Positions 24,536 to 33,941 of a DNA stretch of 64,000 nucleotides are shown here, one piece after another. The notes below the pieces were generated by a model. That model saw only the letters and a program-made list of their open reading frames with translations, did not search any database and was not told the DNA's origin. Where the stretch lies: NCBI RefSeq assembly GCF_000725495.1, contig NZ_JNZD01000021.1:62001-126000 (forward strand). Direction: 5' to 3'. The position numbers and the translations under genes were made by a program. The first letter of the stretch is position 1. Each line of letters begins with the position of its first letter. The DNA comes from Streptomyces aureus. GTDB lineage: Bacteria; Actinomycetota; Actinomycetes; Streptomycetales; Streptomycetaceae.

Positions 24536-26360
24536 ATGGTTGCCATCGGCGTGCTCGCCGCCGCCCTGCTGTTCCTCACCGCGGTGCTCCTGCTCGTCTG
24601 CTCCCGGCTCTTCCGCAAGGTGGAGCAGGGCAAGGCGCTGATCGTCTCCCAGACACGGACGGTCGCCGTGACCTTCACGGGTCAGATCGTGCTGCCGGTC
24701 CTGCACAAGGCCGAGTTCATGGACATCTCGGTGAAGACCATCGAGATCACGCGCACCGGCCGTGAGGGACTGATCTGCCGCGACAACATCCGTGCCGACA
24801 TCCGGATCTCGTTCTTCGTCCGGGTCAACAAGACGGTCGAGGACGTCATCAAGGTCGCGCAGGCCGTCGGTACCGCGCGGGCCAGTGACCGGGACACGCT
24901 GCAGGAACTGTTCCACGCGAAGTTCTCCGAGGCGCTGAAGACCGTCGGCAAGCAGATGGACTTCACCGATCTGTACACCAAGCGCGAGGAACTCCGGTAC
25001 CAGATAATCGAGTTGATCGGCGTCGACCTCAATGGCTACCACCTGGAGGACGCGGCGATCGACTACCTGGAGCAGACGCCGCTGACCCAGCTCGACCGAG
25101 GAGGCGGAGACGGCTCGGGTGGTGGAGGAGGAGCGGCTGCGTGCTCAGGGCGCTTTCCTGCGCACCGAGGAGCAGTTGGGCATCCAGCGGGAGAACCAGG
25201 CGCGCGAGGTCGCCGTCGCAGCGAAGAACCGCGAGCGGGTGATCGCCGTCGAGAACGAGCGCATCGAGAAGGACCGGCTCCTCGAGGTCATCGGGCGCGA
25301 GCGCGAGACCCAACTGACCCGGATCGCCGCGGAGAAGGAGATCGAGGCGGAGAAGCGGGACATCGCCGAGGTCATCCGTGAGCGGGTCGCCGTGGACCGC
25401 ACGGTCGCCGAGCAGGAGGAGTCCATCAAGAAGCTCCGTGCCGTGGAGGCCGCGGAGCGGGACCGTCAGGCCGTGATCATCGCCGCCGAGGCCGAGGCGC
25501 AGGAGAAGCTGGTCAAGGACATCAAGGCCGCGGAAGCCGCCGAACAGGCCGCGACGCACCGTGCCGCCGAACAGATCACGCTCGCGGAAGCCCAGTTGAC
25601 GTCGGCCGACCTGGAGGCGAAGGCCAGGCTGCGCCGTGCCGAGGGCGTCCAGGCCGAGGCGGCGGCCGAAGGTCTCGCGGCCGTCCAGATCCGCGACAAG
25701 GAGGCCGAGGTCATCGAGAAGGCCGGCCGTGCCGAGGCCGTGGCCACCGAGGCCCGGCTGCGCGCCGAGGCCGAGGGATCGCAGGCCAAAGCCCTCGCGG
25801 AGGCCATGGCCATCGGCGAGAAGCTCAAGGCGGAGGCGGCCGGTCTCACGGAGAAGGCCGCCGCGATGGCGGCCCTCGACGACGCGTCCCGCGGGCACGA
25901 GGAATACCGTCTGCGCCTGCAGACGGAGAAGGAGATCCGGCTCGCCGGGCTGGACGTCCAGCGCCAGATCGCCGAGGCCCAGGCCACCGTCCTCGCCACC
26001 GGACTGGAGAACGCCGACATCGACATCGTCGGCGGCGATTCGATCTTCCTCGACCGGCTGATGTCCTCCATCGCCCTCGGCAAGGGGATCGACGGCTTCG
26101 TCGGGCACTCGGGGACCGCGCAGGCGCTCGCCAAACCGTGGCTGGAGGGCACATCGAGCTTCACCGAGGACCTGAGCCTGGTGCTCGGCTCGGTCTCGAC
26201 GGCCGACGTGCGGAACCTGACCGTCTCGGCGCTGCTGATGAAGCTCATCAAGTCCGACGGCGCGCTCGCCGGGCCCGCGCAGCGGCTCCTCGACCAGGCA
26301 GGGCAACTCGGCATCGGCGACACCCCGGCCGCCGCGCTCAACGGCACCGCGAAGAGCTGA
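24536..26360 (+). pseudogene. Flotillin (SPFH/YqiK-like) with internal frame break
   Basis: Two overlapping frames together make a flotillin. The first (24536 to about 25096) has one membrane helix and the SPFH domain, ending LEQTPLTQLD. The second resumes at 25098 with EEAETARVVEEERLRAQG and continues through the Ala/Glu-rich coiled coil (VIEKAGRAEAVATEARL) to the C-terminus at 26360. At 25097 the frame shifts by one base. From memory of the family, about 60 residues of the early coiled coil are normally found between these blocks, so an internal deletion of non-triplet size fits better than a single-base error. As written, the first frame would give a 281-residue product with a junk tail; a GTG at 25119 could start the second. 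ATG start with AAGGA eight bases before it. Real decay and assembly error are both possible. Confidence 0.8.
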
Positions 26361-26435
26361 CCGCACCACCCGCCGGATCCGCCGCGCAGGGGACGGCGGC
26401 TCCGGCTCGTACACCTCCGAAGGGAATCACGCATC

Positions 26436-29400
26436 ATGGCAATCGGCCTCCGGACCGGGATGCCGGGGACGACGGCGACGCCCGGGACGCCCGGGGCCGG
26501 GCCGTACGACGCCGTCGACATCGGTACCTACGAGGTGCTGCGTGACCGGCTCGCCACCCAGGCCGCCGAACTCGCCGCCCGTGCCGAGGCGCTCAACGCC
26601 CGCCGTGTCGAGGAGTTCGGCGCGGTACGGCTGGAGCTCGGCGGCACCGCACGGCTGCGCACCGAGAACGCGTGCGCGCCCCGTGACATCGTCGCTGTCG
26701 GGAACACCCTGCTGTTCGGCGGCGTTCCGCATCTCGAGGCCCGGCGGGAGACGGCGGTCGGTGATGTCTTCGCCCTGTACGACGAGGAGTTGAGCCGCCT
26801 CCCCGAGAACGCGGTCCCGGGCCTGCTCGACGATCCGGGGTTCGTGCGGGAGTTCGCCGCGCTGTACCGCTACTTCCGGCAGACCCGACTGCTCCGGCTC
26901 CGCCGTGTGGACGGCCGCCTGCTGGCCGTCTTCCAGACGGGAGACAAGGCCGGGGACATCCGAGTACTGCGCTGGGCACTGACCGCGGACGGGCAGGCCT
27001 CCTTCCTGGACGCGCACGGGGAACGCGACCATGTCTTCCCGCCGTCCCACGACTTCGCTTGGTCCGGGACGAGTCGCGCGGACCACGTACTCGGCCGTCG
27101 GCCGCACATTGCCGTCCAGGGCGAGGTCTTCGTCTCGGCCGTCGGCGGCGCCCTCACCGTCACGGTGGACGACGACACCGAAGCGGGGGAGGTGATCCAC
27201 AGCGAACCGGTCGACGAGCCGCTCCAGTCGCTGGCCGACGCGGACATCGCCCACGCCCGGGTGGGCGCTCTCGTCCTGCTGCGCGTCCGCCCCTACAACG
27301 AGGACGCCCACCGGTACCTGGTGTTCAACACGCTCACCCGTTCCGTGATCCGCCTCGACGGCATCGGCCAGGCGTGCCGCCGACTGCCCGACGACCAGGG
27401 CATCGTGTTCCCCGGCGGATACTGCCTGGCCACGGGCGCCCACAAGACGTACGACCTGAACACGACGGGCCTTGAGTTCGAGCGTGAGGTGCGCTCGCCC
27501 AACGGCGAGGACGTGCTGTACGAGTTCCGTACCCGCGCGGAGGGCCGGGGCCTGCTGCTGCCCTACAACATGATCCGCAGGGAGGTCGCCACACCACTGT
27601 CGTGCCACGGCTCGGCGCTCTTCGACGACGGCACCCTCATGGCGCTGGGCGCCGACGGCGGGGAACCGGCACGCGTCCACCCCCTGCGGCTGTGGCGCTC
27701 CCCGTTCGTGTCCGACCTCCACGCCGCCACCGCGCCCACCGGCACGGGGCCGCTGGCCCGCGTCGGCAACGCCGACCTCGTCCACGGCATCTCCGCCTGC
27801 CTGTCCGTCACCCGCGCCGTCGCCGGGACCACACCGACGACGGAGGTGTACGAGGCCCTGGCCGCGGCCTGTGTCCGGGCGGCCGACACTTGTCACTGGC
27901 TGGGCGACGAAGAGCTGGGCGACCTGCTCACCCCGCTGGAGGCCGTGCGCGGTACCGCCGAACAGGTGCTGACCGAGTTCGAGAACGTCCTGGCCCTCAC
28001 ACGCCAGGCATCCGACGCGCTCGACGAGGCACGCGACCGGATCGCCGCGGTGGTGCGCCGACTGCGCGGTGAGACCCCGCGCGACGCGACCGCCTGGATC
28101 GGCGGTCTGACGGAACTCCGTCACGCCCAGGGCCACTTGCTGACCCTCAAAGAGCTGCGCCACTGCGACGTCTCCCGTGTCGACGCACTCGCCGCCGACG
28201 CGGCCGCGGACCTCACCGCCTTCGGGCAGCGCGCCGTCGGATTCCTGGCCCGCGAGGACGCCTTCGCCGGACACCGCACGAACGTCGAACACCTTCTCGC
28301 GGACGCCGAGTCGATCACCACCGTCGCCGAGGCCGCGGCGGTCACGGCCCGCATCCACGAACTCGCCGAGAGCCTGGGGACGGTGACCGAGGTCGTCACC
28401 GGGATCGACACCACGGACGCGACGGTCCGCACGTCCGTGCTGGAGCGCGTCGCCGAGGTGCTGGGCGCTCTGAACCGGGCCCGCGCCACCCTCGACGCGC
28501 GCCGTCGAACCCTGCTCGACCGGGAGGGCCGGGCGGAGTTCGCGGCCGAGTTCGCCCTGCTGGGCCAGTCGGTCACCGCGGCGCTCGCGGTGAGCACCGG
28601 CCCAGACGCGTGCGACGAGCAACTCGCCGGCATCCTGGTGCGACTGGAGAACCTCGAAGCCCGCTTCGCGGAGTTCGACTCCTTCCTCGGCGAACTGGAG
28701 GACAAGCGCACCGAGGTCATCGAAGTCTTCGCGGCCCGCAAGCAGACACTCGCCGACGCCCGCGCCCGCCGAGCCGACCAACTGGCCACCTCCGCCTCCC
28801 GTGTCCTGGAGACGATCGCCCGACGCTCCAGGACGCTCCCGAACCCCGACGCGATCTCCACGTACTTCGCCTCCGACCCCATGGTCGCCAAACTGCGCCG
28901 TACAGTGGACGAATTGCGCGATCTCGGTGACACCGTACGGGCGCAGGAGCTCGAAGGCCGACTGAAAGCCGCCCGGCAGGAGGCGGCCCGCGCCCTGCGC
29001 GACCGCACCGACCTCTACTCCCACGACGGCCGCACCATCCGCCTGGGCAGCCACGACTTCGCCGTCAACACCCAGCCTCTCGACCTCACCCTGGTGCCGC
29101 ACGCCGACGGCCTCGCCTTCGCCCTCACCGGCACCGACTACCGTTCACCCGTCACCGACCAGGACTTCGCCGCGACGCGCCCCTACTGGGACCGGAACCT
29201 GCCCTCCGAGTCTTCCGAGGTCTACCGCGCCGAGCACCTGGCCGCCCGCCTGCTCGGGGAACACGGCCCTGAGGCCCTCACGGAGGCAGCCCTCCCCGCT
29301 CTCGTACGGAAGGCCGCGGAAGAGGCGTACGACGAGGGCTACGAGCGCGGCGTGCACGACCACGACGCCACCGTGATCCTGACCGCGCTGCTCCCGCTGT

Positions 29401-31406
29401 ACGAACAGGCCGGCCCACTGCGCCACCCGGCCACCTGCCGCGCCGCGGCCCAGCTGTTCTGGGCCCACGGCACCACCGCGGAGGCGCGCGCCACCTGGAC
29501 GCTGCGCGCGGTATCCCTCGCCCGGGCACGGGACACCTTCGGCCCGGCCTCTGCCGTCACCGAGCTGGAGGGCGAGCTGGCGACGGCGATCGGCACATGG
29601 TCCTCGGCGGGCACATGGTCCTCGGGCGACACGGGGAACCCGTCCGCCGCCGCCTCGTATCTCTTCGATGAGCTCACCCACGGCCCCGAAGGCTTCGTGA
29701 TCAGCGGAGCCGCCCGCACCCTGCTCGACAAGTTCCGCCACACCGTCGGTCCTTCGGCCTTCGGCGAAGACCTGGCCGGCCTCGATGATCTCGCCGCCCG
29801 CCGTCAGATCATCGAGGCGTGGCTCACCTCGTACGCCTCCTCCACGGGAGCGGACGTCGACCCGGGAGACCTGACCGAAGCGGTGGCCGCGGAGCTGTGT
29901 CCGGCGCTGGTCCGCTACGAGTCGGACGCCCCCGTGACGGCCGCGGCCGAGGGACTGCTCGGCACGCACCCGCGCGTCGCCGATGGCCGCCTGCTCCTGC
30001 GGATCGACGAGTTCCTCGCCCGCACGGACGGATTCCGCGCGGTGGAAGCCCCCGCCTTCCGCGCCCACCAACGTCGCCGCACCGCCCTGACGAGTGCCGA
30101 ACGCTCCCGCATGCGCCTGGCCGACCACCGGCCGCGAGCCATGGCGTCCTTCGTCCGGGGCCACCTCATCGACGACGTGTACCTGCCGCTCATCGGCGAC
30201 AACCTCGCCAAGCAGCTCGGCACGGTCGGCGAGACACAACGCACCGACAGGGGCGGTCTCCTGCTGCTCGTCTCCCCTCCGGGCTACGGCAAGACGACGC
30301 TCGTGGAGTACGTCGCCGACGGCCTCGGGCTCCTGCTCGTCAAGGTCAGCGGTCCGGCGCTGGGCCGGGGCGTCACCTCGCTGGATCCGGCCGAGGCTCC
30401 GAACGCCACGGCCCGCAGGGAAGTGGAAAAGATCAATTTCGCTCTGGCGGCGGGCAACAACACCCTTCTGTATCTCGACGACATCCAGCACACCTCGCCC
30501 GAGCTGCTGCAGAAGTTCATCCCGCTGTGCGACACCACCCGTCGCGTGGAGGGCGTATGGGACGGTGAACCGCGCACCTTCGACCTGCGGGGAAAGCGAT
30601 TCGCGGTCTGTATGGCGGCCAACCCCTACACCGAGTCCGGGAGCCGCTTCCACGTGCCCGACATGCTCGCCAACCGTGCCGACGTGTGGAACCTCGGCGA
30701 CGTACTGACGGGCAAGGACGACGTCTTCGCCCTCAGTTTCGTCGAGAACGCGCTCACGTCGAATCCGGCCCTCGCACCACTGGCCGGCCGCGATCACGCC
30801 GACATCGACCTGCTGATCAGGCTCGCCGCCGCCGATCCGAACGTACGGGCCGACCGGCTCACCCACCCCTACCCACCAGCCGAACTGGAGCGCATCCTGT
30901 CCGTCCTGCGCCACCTGCTCACCGTGCGCGACACGATCCTCGCGGTCAACGCCGCCTACATCGCCTCCGCCGCGCAGTCCGACGGCGCCCGCACCGAACC
31001 GCCCTTCCGCCTCCAGGGCTCCTACCGCAACGTGAACAAGATCGCCCAGCGCATCCAGCCCGTCATGAACGACGCGGAGCTGGCCGCCGTCATCGACGAC
31101 CACTACACGACAGAGGCCCAGACGCTCATGGACGGGGCCGAGGCGAACCTGCTCAAACTGGCCGAACTCCGGGGCACGCTCAGCGCCGAACAGGCCGTCC
31201 GTTGGGCCGCGGTGAAGGCCGCGTACCTGCGCACGCGAGCGCTCGGCGGCCCCGACGGCGACCCCCTCGACCGCGCCGTCGCCGCCCTCGGCCTGCTCGC
31301 GGACCGGGTCGCCGCCGTCGAGTCGGCCATCACCCGTGCCGCGGGCACCCGGCCCGTGCTCGCCGACACCCGCTCCCGGTACGCGGCCGGGGGACAGGAG
31401 GCGTGA
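26436..31406 (+). CDS. Large AAA+ ATPase ('DNA repair ATPase' family)
   Basis: A 1656-residue cytoplasmic protein. The N-terminal 450 residues look beta-rich, propeller-like. Residues roughly 480-870 are long charged helices (LEARFAEFDSFLGELEDKRTE), followed by a helical region with ALRDRTDLYSHDGRTIRLG. A C-terminal AAA+ domain has Walker A SPPGYGKTTL (Lys 1286) and Walker B NNTLLYLDDIQH, then sensor-type FAVCMAANPYTESG. The family is annotated as DNA repair ATPase, but I know of no direct biochemical proof. It consistently follows a flotillin and a membrane protein, which suggests a membrane-scaffold AAA+ machine. ATG with GAAGGGA upstream; the stop overlaps the start of the next small gene (TGATG). 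No frame problem is seen over the whole length. Confidence 0.85.
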   Translation: MAIGLRTGMPGTTATPGTPGAGPYDAVDIGTYEVLRDRLATQAAELAARAEALNARRVEEFGAVRLELGGTARLRTENACAPRDIVAVGNTLLFGGVPHLEARRETAVGDVFALYDEELSRLPENAVPGLLDDPGFVREFAALYRYFRQTRLLRLRRVDGRLLAVFQTGDKAGDIRVLRWALTADGQASFLDAHGERDHVFPPSHDFAWSGTSRADHVLGRRPHIAVQGEVFVSAVGGALTVTVDDDTEAGEVIHSEPVDEPLQSLADADIAHARVGALVLLRVRPYNEDAHRYLVFNTLTRSVIRLDGIGQACRRLPDDQGIVFPGGYCLATGAHKTYDLNTTGLEFEREVRSPNGEDVLYEFRTRAEGRGLLLPYNMIRREVATPLSCHGSALFDDGTLMALGADGGEPARVHPLRLWRSPFVSDLHAATAPTGTGPLARVGNADLVHGISACLSVTRAVAGTTPTTEVYEALAAACVRAADTCHWLGDEELGDLLTPLEAVRGTAEQVLTEFENVLALTRQASDALDEARDRIAAVVRRLRGETPRDATAWIGGLTELRHAQGHLLTLKELRHCDVSRVDALAADAAADLTAFGQRAVGFLAREDAFAGHRTNVEHLLADAESITTVAEAAAVTARIHELAESLGTVTEVVTGIDTTDATVRTSVLERVAEVLGALNRARATLDARRRTLLDREGRAEFAAEFALLGQSVTAALAVSTGPDACDEQLAGILVRLENLEARFAEFDSFLGELEDKRTEVIEVFAARKQTLADARARRADQLATSASRVLETIARRSRTLPNPDAISTYFASDPMVAKLRRTVDELRDLGDTVRAQELEGRLKAARQEAARALRDRTDLYSHDGRTIRLGSHDFAVNTQPLDLTLVPHADGLAFALTGTDYRSPVTDQDFAATRPYWDRNLPSESSEVYRAEHLAARLLGEHGPEALTEAALPALVRKAAEEAYDEGYERGVHDHDATVILTALLPLYEQAGPLRHPATCRAAAQLFWAHGTTAEARATWTLRAVSLARARDTFGPASAVTELEGELATAIGTWSSAGTWSSGDTGNPSAAASYLFDELTHGPEGFVISGAARTLLDKFRHTVGPSAFGEDLAGLDDLAARRQIIEAWLTSYASSTGADVDPGDLTEAVAAELCPALVRYESDAPVTAAAEGLLGTHPRVADGRLLLRIDEFLARTDGFRAVEAPAFRAHQRRRTALTSAERSRMRLADHRPRAMASFVRGHLIDDVYLPLIGDNLAKQLGTVGETQRTDRGGLLLLVSPPGYGKTTLVEYVADGLGLLLVKVSGPALGRGVTSLDPAEAPNATARREVEKINFALAAGNNTLLYLDDIQHTSPELLQKFIPLCDTTRRVEGVWDGEPRTFDLRGKRFAVCMAANPYTESGSRFHVPDMLANRADVWNLGDVLTGKDDVFALSFVENALTSNPALAPLAGRDHADIDLLIRLAAADPNVRADRLTHPYPPAELERILSVLRHLLTVRDTILAVNAAYIASAAQSDGARTEPPFRLQGSYRNVNKIAQRIQPVMNDAELAAVIDDHYTTEAQTLMDGAEANLLKLAELRGTLSAEQAVRWAAVKAAYLRTRALGGPDGDPLDRAVAALGLLADRVAAVESAITRAAGTRPVLADTRSRYAAGGQEA

Positions 31407-31531
31407 TGACCGGTTTCATCCTGCCGCTCGCCGCGGCCCTCGTGATTGTCGCGTTCAGCACGGTCGTCCTCGTCCGCCGGGACCGACGCACGATGGGGTG
31501 CCGGGGGCGACTGCCTCACGAGCACGAGTAG
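31406..31531 (+). CDS. 41-residue single-pass membrane protein
   Basis: The product begins MTGFILPLAAALVIVAFSTV, one hydrophobic helix, followed by a basic stretch and an acidic-His end (LPHEHE). It overlaps the AAA+ ATPase stop by one base, so its translation is coupled. A tiny membrane protein in this position could anchor or tune the ATPase-flotillin assembly; that is inference. Short 10-bp repeats (GTAGTACGAG) begin at its stop codon. Confidence 0.6.
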   Translation: MTGFILPLAAALVIVAFSTVVLVRRDRRTMGCRGRLPHEHE

Positions 31532-31709
31532 TACGAGTAGTACGAGCGGCACGAAACGTGTCGGTCGAAGGTGCCGCGTCCTGCCGACCGGCCCGCTCGC
31601 GCCGGCCGGTTGTATCGTGCTCCTGTCACCTGTCACCTGTCGCTTCGGACCTGACGTCGAAGACGGGTGATGGTCACGGGTGTGACCAGGACCGAGACGG
31701 GAGCCGGGC

Positions 31710-32174
31710 GTGCGTGCGCGTGACTTGGCGGAGGAGTACGAGACGGTCGGTCTCGACAGCGACGCCATGGACGCCGCGCGGCTGATGGCCGACCACCGGC
31801 TTCCCGCGCTGCTCGTGCTGGACGAACAGGGCGCACCGAAAGCGATTCTGCCGGCCTCCCAGATGATCAAGACCCTGGTGCCGGGATACGTCATCGAGGA
31901 CCCCACCCTCGCGGCCGTCGTGGACGAGCGTCACGCCGACCGGCTGTGCGCCGCGCTGAAGGGCCGCAAGGTACGCGACTGCCTGTCCACGGCCACACCT
32001 CCGCCCGTGGTCGCCGCTCCGGACGACACCGCGCTGGAGGTCGCCGCGCAGATGGCGCAGGCCCGCTCTCCGCTGGTGGCCGTCGTGGGGAAGGACGCGA
32101 CGGGGGCGCGGCTCCTGGGCGTCATCACCGCCTCCCACTTGCTCGAACGCCTCCTTGCCACCGGCTCCGCCTGA
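31710..32174 (+). CDS. CBS domain protein
   Basis: A 154-residue protein made of two CBS motifs (VGLDSDAMDAARLMADHRLPA and VAAPDDTALEVAAQMAQARS, each followed by a strand and the LLGVITASHLLERLL-type end). Paired CBS motifs bind adenosine nucleotides or S-adenosylmethionine and usually regulate a partner. The next gene is an ArsB/NhaD-type transporter, so regulation of ion transport is plausible. GTG start with GGGAG before it. The upstream 178-bp gap contains short direct repeats (TGTCACC twice, near 31625-31638) but no gene. Confidence 0.85.
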   Translation: MRARDLAEEYETVGLDSDAMDAARLMADHRLPALLVLDEQGAPKAILPASQMIKTLVPGYVIEDPTLAAVVDERHADRLCAALKGRKVRDCLSTATPPPVVAAPDDTALEVAAQMAQARSPLVAVVGKDATGARLLGVITASHLLERLLATGSA

Positions 32175-32605
32175 CACGTTCCCGGAACCGTCACCTCATG
32201 CGGCCCCGGAACCTTGACCGGCGGCTCGGGGATCTCCTGCACGGCGGCCCACGCCTTGCCGGGAACCGGCAGCCCTGGCCGCTCCCGGACTGCCTGCCAA
32301 CGGCCTGCCAAGGATGCGTCAAGAATCAGTAAGGTTCACTGCGGTGTGCCGGGAAGTCTGGGCGGCGGACCGGGGATCACTCTCTGTCTCCCTCCCCATC
32401 GTCCCTCCGCCCCGATCATCACCGCCGGTACGGCGTCCCGAACGGTCGGCCCGGAGCCGCAGCTCGGACCGGGCCGCGGAGTCCTCCTGCCGGTGGAGGG
32501 CAACGCCGTGGTGCGATGACGCCTGCCGGAAGCCAAGCCGATGACGCCGCCAGGCGTGTCTCCCGCAGGAAGCGCCTTTCAACCCCTCGGAGGAATCGGA
32601 GCAGC
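32175..32605 (+). other. Leader region of the ArsB/NhaD transporter (431 bp)
   Basis: No gene is supported. The second half folds into the candidate structured RNA at 32337-32513. After it is a further hairpin, ACGCCTG (32519-32525) with CAGGCGT (32551-32557), then GGAGGA and GGAG before the GTG at 32606. Confidence 0.6.
32337..32513 (+). ncRNA. Candidate structured RNA leader (riboswitch-like) upstream of the ion transporter
   Basis: Nucleotides 32337-32347 (CACTGCGGTGT) pair along all 11 positions with 32503-32513 (ACGCCGTGGTG), three as G-U, enclosing about 155 bases. Inside are a hairpin with GGCCCGG (32448-32454) / CCGGGCC (32469-32475) capped by GAGC-CGCA-GCTC, a CCTCC/GGAGG hairpin (32483-32499), CGCCG-GTA-CGGCG (32423-32435) and a GGGCGG / CCGCCC helix. 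A multi-branched domain closed by a long P1 stem in front of a cation or anion transporter is how riboswitches look. I cannot name a class with confidence. Confidence 0.5.
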
Positions 32606-33803
32606 GTGAGCGACTGGCACAGTTGGGCGGCGGTCGTCGTGTTCGTCGGTGCGTACGCACTGATCATCAGCGAGAAGATCCATCGGGTCGCGGTGGCCCT
32701 CGCCGGCGCGGGCCTCATGCTGGCGATCGGGGCGACCGACGACGTCTCGGCGTTCTACTCCGAGGACTCCGGCATCGACTGGAACGTCATCTTCCTGCTC
32801 ATGGGCATGATGATGCGTCGTCATCACGGCGGCCGCTTCCGCGCTCCTCGACAACGTCACCACGGTTCTGTTGATCGTCCCGGTCACGCTGCTGGTCTGT
32901 GAACGCCTCGCCCTGCCGGCCGCGCCCTTCCTCATCGCGGAGGTGTTCGCCTCCAACATCGGCGGAACCGCGACCCTCGTGGGCGATCCGCCGAACATCA
33001 TCATCGCCGGCCGGGCCGGCTTGACCTTCAACGACTTCCTGGTCCATCTCGCCCCGCTGGCCGCGTTGCTGGTCGTCGTCCTCGTTGCGCTGTGCCGGGT
33101 GATGTTCCGCAGGTCGTTCGTCTACGACGAGGACCGCGCCGGCGAGATCATGGCCCTGGAGGAACGCGAGGCCATCAAGGACCCCCGGCTGCTGGTCCAG
33201 GGACTGATCGTCCTCGCCCTGGTCGTGGCCGGGTTCGTCCTGCACCCGGTGCTCCACTACGAGCCCAGCATCGTCGCCCTGCTCGGGGCGGGACTGCTCG
33301 TCGCGGTCTCCAGCGCCGAGACGAGCGAGGTCCTGTCCGAGGTCGAGTGGCCCACCCTGGCGTTCTTCGCGGGCCTGTTCGTCATGATCGGCGGCCTGAT
33401 CGACACCGGTGTGATCGATTCGGTCTCCAAGACGCTGGCCCACGCCATCGGCACCGACGAGCTCCTCGGCTCCCTCACCCTGCTGGGTGCCTCGGCGATG
33501 CTGTCCGGTGTGGTGGACAACATCCCCTACGTCGCCACGATGGCGCCCATCACCGGCGATCTGGTCCACAACATGGGCGGCGGCAGCGACCACGTCATGT
33601 GGTGGGCCCTCGCCCTTGGTGCCGACCTGGGCGGCAACGCCACCGCGATCGGTGCCTCGGCCAACGTGGTCGTCCTCGGCATCGCCGAACGCAACCGTCA
33701 GCCCATCACCTTCTGGCAGTTCACGAAGTACGGTCTGATCGTCACTGCCGTGACGGTGACCATCTCCCTCGGCTATGTGTGGCTGCGGTATTTCGCCCTC
33801 TAG
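32606..33803 (+). pseudogene. ArsB/NhaD family ion transporter with internal frame break
   Basis: An ion transporter of the ArsB/NhaD superfamily in two frames. The first gives SDWHSWAAVVVFVGAYALII to DWNVIFLLMGMMM; the frame then shifts by one base near 32816 and resumes with VVITAAASALLDNVTTVLL, VCERLALPAAPFLIAE and GGTATLVGDPPNIIIA, continuing intact to the stop. From memory of the family about 33 residues (helix 3-4 region) belong between GMMM and the resumption, so this looks like an internal deletion of non-triplet size. Total length of about 399 codons against about 430 in relatives agrees. The second frame alone (from 32871) lacks the first helices. GTG start with GGAGGA upstream. Confidence 0.8.
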
Positions 33804-33830
33804 CCTCCAGGGATCGAACGCCCTGGAGGC
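33803..33830. terminator. Bidirectional stem-loop terminator between convergent genes
   Basis: GCCTCCAGGG (33803-33812) and CCCTGGAGGC (33821-33830) form a perfect 10-bp stem with an eight-base loop. It starts at the last base of the transporter stop codon and lies between two convergent genes. There is no U-tract, as is usual in this group. Confidence 0.75.
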
Positions 33831-33941
33831 GCGGCGAGCGAGGCGAGCGCTCGGCACTCCGTATCCGTCCGCCCCGCACCTCGCGCCGGGGCTCGGCGGG
33901 TGCGGGCCCCTTTCGACGCGGGAGCAGGGAGTCGGTGTGGA

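Noticed and set aside
26427..29102. 891-residue minus-strand open frame over the AAA+ ATPase
   Set aside because: Gly/Val/Arg-rich shadow of the ATPase gene, which has Walker motifs and a ribosome binding site on the plus strand.
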